Source of the DNA: Candidatus Altimarinota bacterium
GTDB taxonomy: Bacteria; Patescibacteriota; Gracilibacteria; BD1-5; UBA6164
Assembly: GCA_028713225.1 (NCBI GenBank)
Contig: JAQTOS010000003.1
Span: forward strand, 1 to 64,000
Reading direction: 5' to 3'
Length of the DNA: 64,000 bases
Shown: positions 58,189 through 64,000 of the stretch, piece after piece
How the letters are laid out: every line of letters starts with the position of its first letter
How positions within the stretch are numbered: the first letter of the stretch is position 1
The notes under the pieces: model-generated
Told to the model about the DNA's origin: nothing
Database searches by the model: none
Seen by the model: only the letters and a program-made list of their open reading frames with translations
Position numbers and translations under genes: made by a program

Positions 58189-58740
58189 TTAAAAACTTAC
58201 TTTTACATTTTGTCTTTCTGCTTCATTTTCTATTTGGAACATAGTTTCAGCTTTAAATCCGAAAATTCCAGCAAATATATTTGTAGGAAATCCTTGCAAA
58301 TAAGTATTAAATTCATTAGTTGCAGAGTTGAAAAATCTTCTGGCAGCTGAAATTTTGTTTTCTATATCAGATAATTCGTTTTGTAATTGTAAAAAGTTTG
58401 TATTTGCTTTCAAATCTGGATAAGCTTCAGCAAGAGCAAAAACTGATTTCAAAGCTCAAGTTAGCATATTATTTGCTTCTATTTTTTCATCAGCATTTCA
58501 AGCATTAACGAAAGCTGCTCTAGCTTGTGAAACATTTTCAAAAACTGATTTTTCATGTGTAGCATATCATTTAACAGTTTCAATCAGATTTGGAACCAAA
58601 TCAAATCTAAGTTTTAATTGTACATCGATATCAGCAAAAGCATTTTCTCTATTATTTCTAAGAGCAACAAGTCTGTTATATTGCATAATAACATAGATAA
58701 CAAGAACCGCTATTACTCAAATAATTATGTAATTATTCAT
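58189..58740 (-). CDS. LemA family protein
   Basis: 183 residues. An N-terminal membrane helix ([26 protein letters not shown]) is followed by the LemA core: [63 protein letters not shown] and [18 protein letters not shown]. Membrane-anchored four-helix protein, function unclear, often adjacent to htpX as here. Confidence 0.94.
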
Positions 58741-58810
58741 AAGTGTAAAATATTTAAAATATAAAATTTGTACGAGTATTATAAAGATAAATAAAAGTAA
58801 TGCAAAAAAA

Positions 58811-59884
58811 TTATAAACTCATAAATTTCCCATCACTTCCCTTTTTTATAAATCATTCTAGTTCCATCATAGAAGTTCTAAAAGACATTGTGCTTATATC
58901 ATAGGATAATTTTTCACAAATTTCATCTATACTTAATCATTCTAAAAGCAATAAATCATATATTATTTTGTCTAGTTCTTGTTCGAATTTTTTTTCTATT
59001 ATTTCTTTATTTCAAGAAAGCAAAATATTATATTCTTCCAAAATATCTTCAGATTTTGTTACAAGTTTAGCTTCTGAGTTTTTTATCAAATTATTGCAAC
59101 CTCAAGAATTTGCTTTATTTATATCTCCGGGAATAGCAAATAAGTCCTTTCCTTGTTCTAAAGCCAATTTAGCAGTTATTAAACTTCCAGATTTTTCGCG
59201 GGCTTCTATAACAATTACTCCTACTGATAATGCCGAAACTATTTCATTTCTTATTGGGAAATTATAGGCATTTCATATCTCTCAAAGCGGGAAAATAGAA
59301 ATTACAGCTCATCCAGTTTCAACAATTTTGTCATATATTTTTTTATTTCAGACTGGATAATCTAAATCTATTCAAGTTCAAATAACAGAAATAGTAATTC
59401 AGTCAGCTTTCATAGTTTCTTCGTGAGCACAAGTATCACAACCTGCGGCTCAACCAGAAATAATTGTAAAATATTTACTTAAATCTGGAATAATCATAGA
59501 AATCACTTTTTCTCAATAAGAAGTAATTTTCCTACTTCAAACAACTGCAATTTTAGGACTATTATCTATTTTTCACCTCAAATAAAAAAGATATGGAGGA
59601 TTTGAAGAATTTTTTAAAATTTCTGGATAATCTTTATCTTTTATTGTAATTATTTTCACATATCTGTCATCAAGTTTTTTTGATAATAAGTCTAAATTTA
59701 ATTTCTTTTTTCTCTCCAGAATAAATTCTATTTGCTCAGAATTAAATCAATCTTTTGATAAATTAGATGCTGAAACTTTAGTAAAAATCTCTTTGTAATT
59801 TTCAGATTTTTCAAAAATATGATGTAGTTTTTTGTGAGTAAAACCAAGATAATGAAGTCCTAAAAGATAGATTAAATCTTCCAT
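58811..59884 (-). CDS. dprA: DNA-processing protein DprA
   Basis: 357 residues. N-terminal SAM-like helices, a Rossmann core ([82 protein letters not shown]), and a C-terminal winged helix ([23 protein letters not shown]). It loads RecA on incoming single-stranded DNA during transformation. With the pilus genes it points to DNA uptake. Confidence 0.95.
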
Positions 59885-59894
59885 AAAAAATAAA

Positions 59895-59931
59895 ATTAGC
59901 GATTAAAATAAAAATTATTCTAATCGCTAAA
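59895..59931 (-). terminator. Hairpin terminator after the gene at 59979
   Basis: TTAGCGATTA / TAATCGCTAA stem with a 15-nt loop between the pilin-like gene and dprA. Confidence 0.6.
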
Positions 59932-59978
59932 TATTAATTAAACATTAATTTTTAAAAGAATTTTATTTTCTTTCTTTT

Positions 59979-60635
59979 TTAATTGTTATAAAGTCAATAA
60001 GTTTGATATTTTGCTAAATCAAAAGTTCAAGTCAAATATCCATTACTAAAATTAGTGATTTCTCAAATTCATTTAGTATAAGTTTTTCCTCCAATTTCTT
60101 TTGTTATTATATATCATCTTTTTTTAGCTTGAAATGAAGATGATGAAGATATGCTATAATTTACAAGTCATCAAATATTTTTGAAATACAGTATTGCTGT
60201 AGGATTTCAAGCTGTAAGTGGAATAGATAAATTCGTAAATCAAGTTGAAGTAATTCATGAAGCACTTATTGTTCAGACCGTAAAAGTAGAATTAACTAAA
60301 AGTAATTTATATGAGATTAATCCCGCCGAGTTAATTAAAACTAAATTAGCATTTGTAGAGGCTGAACCTGTAAATCTATATTCAGACGTTTCATTTTGCC
60401 TCAAATTACCAGTATATGAATTATCTGGCAAAAATGTATAAACTTCATCATTTCCTGATCAAAACCCTGAATTTTCAAAATCATATTTAATATCAGTTGA
60501 ATTCACCAATCCTTCGGAATTATCCATGTATTTCCCTATTTTTGTAGAAATATAAATAAAGCTTGTAGATAAGAAAAGTAGCAAAAAAACTGACCATATC
60601 AAAATTGAAGCTTTTTTTGTAGAATTTTTGTCCAT
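59979..60635 (-). CDS. Exported pilin-like or surface protein
   Basis: 218 residues. The short N-terminal STKKASILIWSVFLLLFLSTSFIYIS is a basic start plus a membrane helix without Glu at +5, like PilX/GspK-type components. A Ser/Thr/Asn-rich beta domain follows. It is divergent from pilB and may be a pilus accessory protein; similar in style to the gene at 39135. Confidence 0.62.
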
Positions 60636-60713
60636 TTTTTTGAGATTTTTTAAATAGTATGATAGAATAATAATAAGTAAAATTACTAAATTATAAAATT
60701 AAATTTTAAAAAT

Positions 60714-62009
60714 ATGAAGCCTTGAGAAAAAATAGAAGATTTAAAAGAGAAAATTTTTAAAAATGAAGAACAAAAATCATATACTTCTAGCCTTTTTGAA
60801 GCAATAGAAAAAAAAGTAAAAGACTCTTTATTAAGTCAAAATGCTGATGATGCTCTAATTACTATAACTAGATGAGCACTTGAATTAAGAGCTTCAGATA
60901 TTCATTATGAAGTAAAAGAAAATTTTGTTGATTTGAGATTCAGAATAGATGGTATTTTAGTTACTTTATTTTCGCTTAGCCGAAAAGATTATAAAATTCT
61001 TCTTGAAAGATTGAAATATGAGTCAGCTTTGAAACTAAATATAAGTGATATTCCTCAAGATTGAAAATATTCAAAAATACTTGAATGAAAAAAAATTGAT
61101 GTCAGAGTTTCAACTATTCCTACAAAATATGGTGAAAATATGGTTTGTAGAGTACTTGATGCTTCAAAAGCTTTGGTAGATTTCGAAGATTTAGGGTTTT
61201 TCTGGACAACAAAAAGAATTTTAGAAAAAGCACTAAGCAAAAAAAACTGATTAATTCTAGTTACAGGGCCCACAGGTTCAGGTAAAACTACAACTTTGTA
61301 CACAATCATAAAAAAATTAAATACTCCTGATAAAAAAATAATTACACTAGAAGATCCAATAGAATATGAATTTCCAGGAATTGTTCAAGCTGAAGTAAAT
61401 GAAAAAAAATGATTTACTTTTGATGTAGGATTAAAAGCTTTGATGAGACAAGATCCAGATATTATAATGGTTTGAGAAATCAGAGATTATGAAACTCTAA
61501 ATACTGCAACAAACGCTTCTCTTACATGACATCTTGTATTATCGACTCTACATACAAAAAGTGCAGCTGAAACTCTAGACAGAATTGCAAATATGTGAGT
61601 AAAACCATATATTACGGCTGCAGCACTCGATACTATAGTTGCTCAAAGACTTGTTAGAAAAATATGTCCACATTGTAAATGCGAAGTAGAAAAAACAGCA
61701 AATGAAACTATGGTAATTTCTTCTATGATGAAAGATATTGGTTTAAAAACTCTAAAATGAGATAATGTCAAAATCTATAGATGAGCTGGTTGTGATCAAT
61801 GTAATCATACTTGATATGCTTGAAGAATCTGAGTTTATGAAATTATCAGATTAAATGAAAAACTAAAAGATTTAATTAAAAATTGAGCATCTAGTGAAGA
61901 AATAATAGCTGAAGCAAAGGAAAATGATATGATTTCTATAGCTCAAGATTGAATATTAAAAGCAATAAAATGATTCACTACTATTGAAGAAGTTTTAAGA
62001 GTAGTTTAA
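60714..62009 (+). CDS. pilB: Type IV pilus assembly ATPase PilB/GspE
   Basis: 431 residues. [21 protein letters not shown], Walker [11 protein letters not shown] (about 183), Asp box LEDPIEYE, Walker B DPDIIMVGEIRD, His box [10 protein letters not shown] and a C-terminal zinc site CPHCKC ... CDQC. Powers pilus extension. It lacks the long N-terminal MshEN domain of larger PilB proteins. No PilT is in the window. Confidence 0.93.
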
Positions 62010-62079
62010 TAAATTTTGCCAAATTCAATAAAAAGATTAAAATACCAAAAATAAATATTTTCATAAAATATATAAATAA

Positions 62080-63018
62080 ATGTCTAAAAAAACATTATCA
62101 CAAATCATATTAATCACTTTTATATTTTGAATATTTAATACATCATTTGCTGAAAATGCCGCATCTGATTATGCAATATACAAAGATAGAATAAAAAATA
62201 TATGTGAAGAAAAAAAAAATAATAAATTTTTATATAAACCTGATTGAGAAGTATCTAGTTTACTAAAAAATGAAACTGTATATGAAAATCCCGATAGTGC
62301 GACTTGAAATTGAAATGAACAAGCTTCTACTCGAACTTGAATAAATAATAGTTTTGATGCTCCTTTTATAAAAGCAAAGTGAACATATAAAACAAATATG
62401 AATAATATGTACAAATGTGCATTACTAAAAATTCAAATAAAGGAACTTCAAAATGTTCAAAAATTAATAAAAGTAGATACTACTTGAGAAATATGAAAAA
62501 GCATTGATCAAAAAATAGATTGAAAAATCAAAAAATTACAAACCCTAGCAATAGATTGACGAGGAAGTGGTTCTTGTACAAATACAGATAAAAATAAAGA
62601 ATTTGATAAAAGAGAAGTTTTAGAAAATGTAACTTATGAAACTTGTAAATATGTCACTTATCTAGATTTCCTAAGATCTTATTATAAAAATACTTCAAAT
62701 TTATTACAAAAAGACACAGCAAAAGATACATCAATAATCAATAAATGATTACAGACTATAAACTGAGTATCCAGTATAGACTCTATTCGAGCTACTTACA
62801 ATAAAATTTGAATTGATATAAACAGTGAAGAGAAACATGCAATAGAAACATTTCCTGTGGCATTTCAATCTTATAATGAATATGCTTACAATTTTCCTCT
62901 ACATGTACTACTTCAGATAGTAAAAGAAGATTTGATAATTTTTAGAGATAAGCTAAATGCAGTTCTAAATCCGATAAATCAAGTTGTTTACAAAATTAGT
63001 AATGCACAAAAAGATTAA
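62080..63018 (+). CDS. Exported protein of unknown function
   Basis: 312 residues. Signal peptide (SQIILITFIFGIFNTSFA), then a mature part that is helical, Lys/Asn/Asp-rich, with Cys at NICEEK, YKCALLK, GSCTN and ETCKY. It follows pilB by 70 bp. It resembles the protein at 47165 in size class and Cys spacing style, but I cannot show homology. Family not recognised. Confidence 0.7.
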
Positions 63019-63053
63019 AAAAACTTCCACCAAAGCATGGTGGAAGTTTTTTT
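63017..63053. terminator. Terminator, convergent genes
   Basis: AAAAACTTCCACC / GGTGGAAGTTTTT stem around AAAGCAT. Confidence 0.88.
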
Positions 63054-63063
63054 AAATCTAGTT

Positions 63064-63681
63064 TTATAATTGATCTCAACCAGTATTAGCAGCTACATAA
63101 GTTCATTTTGGAGCTTTATTTTTATTTTCATAAGCAGCTAAAATATCTTCAGACGATTTTCAATTATACATATTTGCATTAGATGCTAAAGCATTTCATA
63201 TGCTTGTATTTTTAGTAGCCTTATCTATAAAACCTGTTAATCAAGTTGATCATTTTTGTGCTATTTTTTTTGTATCTACTTGTAACAATCTAGCTTGTAT
63301 ATCTTTAGAAAATCCTGCAACTTTTAAATTTCATAAAAATTCTTTCATTCATTTTCAATCTTTTGCAACAAAATCACTTAAAAGTTTATTTAATTTTTCT
63401 GCAATAGTATTTAAAGCAGCTTGTTCTTGATTTGTATTTTTTATATCAATTGATCATGTAAAATCAGTCATTCATAAATCAAGCAAATCATCTATCTGTT
63501 TTTGAAGATTTGGTAAAACTTTAGCTTCTATCATAGAAACAGCGATCATATCTTCAGTTCATAAATGTTCTCTAACAGCTCTATCTGTTAAAACTTTACT
63601 AAGTGATTGTAATTCTTTATTATTTACTGCTAATCAGTTATTAGCTAAATCAGGTTTAAAAACATCATATTTTGCTTCCAT
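63064..63681 (-). CDS. Unknown soluble protein
   Basis: 205 residues without signal peptide or membrane segment. Mostly helical (LQSLSKVLTDRAVREHL; QAALNTIAEKLNKLLSDFV) with a Gly-rich C-terminus ending TYVAANTGGDQL. It is 13 bp from the gene at 63695, so the two probably form an operon. No family recognised. Confidence 0.65.
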
Positions 63682-63694
63682 AATATTTTTTAAA

Positions 63695-63946
63695 TTAATA
63701 ATTAAATTCCATTTTTTCTACTTCTTTTTGTTCTTTGAATGAAGCAATATCATTTGAGATAAATTGAAGTCATTTATCTAAATCTGATAAGTTTGATTTA
63801 AAATCTTCATATCTTTTATACAAAGCTATAGCAAAAGTTTCTTTTGCTAACTCATCCATTGTAGATATTTCAGTTTCAAATTTAGCTTTATCTTCTGCTG
63901 AAAGCTCATATAAAGCTTCAAGTAATTGCATTATTTTTTCTCCCAT
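63695..63946 (-). CDS. Small helical unknown protein
   Basis: 83 residues, acidic and likely coiled coil (LLEALYELSAEDKAKFETEISTMDELAKETF). It has almost no TGA. Start at 63944-63946 (MGEKIMQLLEA); a second ATG 5 codons later is possible. It heads the - strand pair with 63064; the remaining 54 bp of the window is its upstream region. Confidence 0.62.
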
Positions 63947-64000
63947 ATATATTTATATAAAAATTAACTAATAATAGTTTATCATAAATAATTATTAAAT

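Noticed and set aside
1-64000. tRNA genes, rRNA genes, CRISPR arrays, prophage
   Set aside because: Looked for on both strands by eye; no cloverleaf with GGTTCGAATCC-type T-arm in gaps, no rRNA segments, no phage structural genes seen.

Overview
The window reads as a chromosome segment of a Candidate Phyla Radiation bacterium that uses genetic code 25 (UGA = glycine), i.e. Absconditabacteria (SR1) or Gracilibacteria. The sequence shows this directly: almost every real gene is crossed by in-frame TGA codons that fall where family alignments need glycine (for example the P-loops of thymidylate kinase and PilB, the ThiI ATP loop, RNase HII). Reading TGA as glycine turns dozens of short standard-code ORFs into about 50 full-length genes. 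Stops are TAA, rarely TAG. Base composition is very AT-rich, most genes lack a clear Shine-Dalgarno, and genes are tightly packed and often convergent over shared hairpin terminators. I cannot tell the two phyla apart from this window. All coordinates below assume code 25.

Layout. 1-7.7 kb: glycine-rich surface protein (partial), Rel stringent-response enzyme, a prepilin, a class B PBP, rpsO, a Trm9-like methyltransferase. 7.8-10.3 kb: a candidate structured RNA, argS carrying an in-frame REP-type insertion, and a hairpin-rich gap. 10.4-31.4 kb is an accessory/surface region: Wzx-type flippase, LamG prepilin, a 2390-residue repeat adhesin, a 1931-residue protein with two GHKL-ATPase modules, 41-residue repeats and an HExxH motif, and a DUF1800-DUF1501 fusion. 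The adhesin and the DUF fusion end in the same cysteine-containing C-terminal module, probably a surface-anchoring signal. 31.8-38 kb: lepB, truB, O-methyltransferase, an apparently foreign gene that seems to have kept TGA as stop, thiI, an M23 peptidase, smpB. 38-43 kb: RsbW-like ATPase, HU, a minor-pilin cluster, and a single ORF joining RNase HII to QueH. 43-49.9 kb: TPR protein, FtsA-like protein, tmk, yraN, rsmA, envelope proteins, Hsp20, pilC. 50-64 kb: a protein with 44-residue repeats, a WecG/TagA glycosyltransferase, a TsaC-like protein, DedA, a phosphodiester glycosidase-like protein, HtpX, LemA, DprA, PilB and several unknown envelope proteins.

Together the genes suggest a small host-associated cell with a type IV pilus (PilB, PilC, at least four pilin-like proteins), DNA uptake (DprA), large surface proteins and cell-wall remodelling enzymes (PBP, M23). 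The main novelty candidates are the GHKL/repeat/metallopeptidase protein; the RNase HII-QueH fusion; GTAG-type palindromes inserted in frame in coding genes; the gene with a retained TGA stop; and the shared C-terminal surface module.
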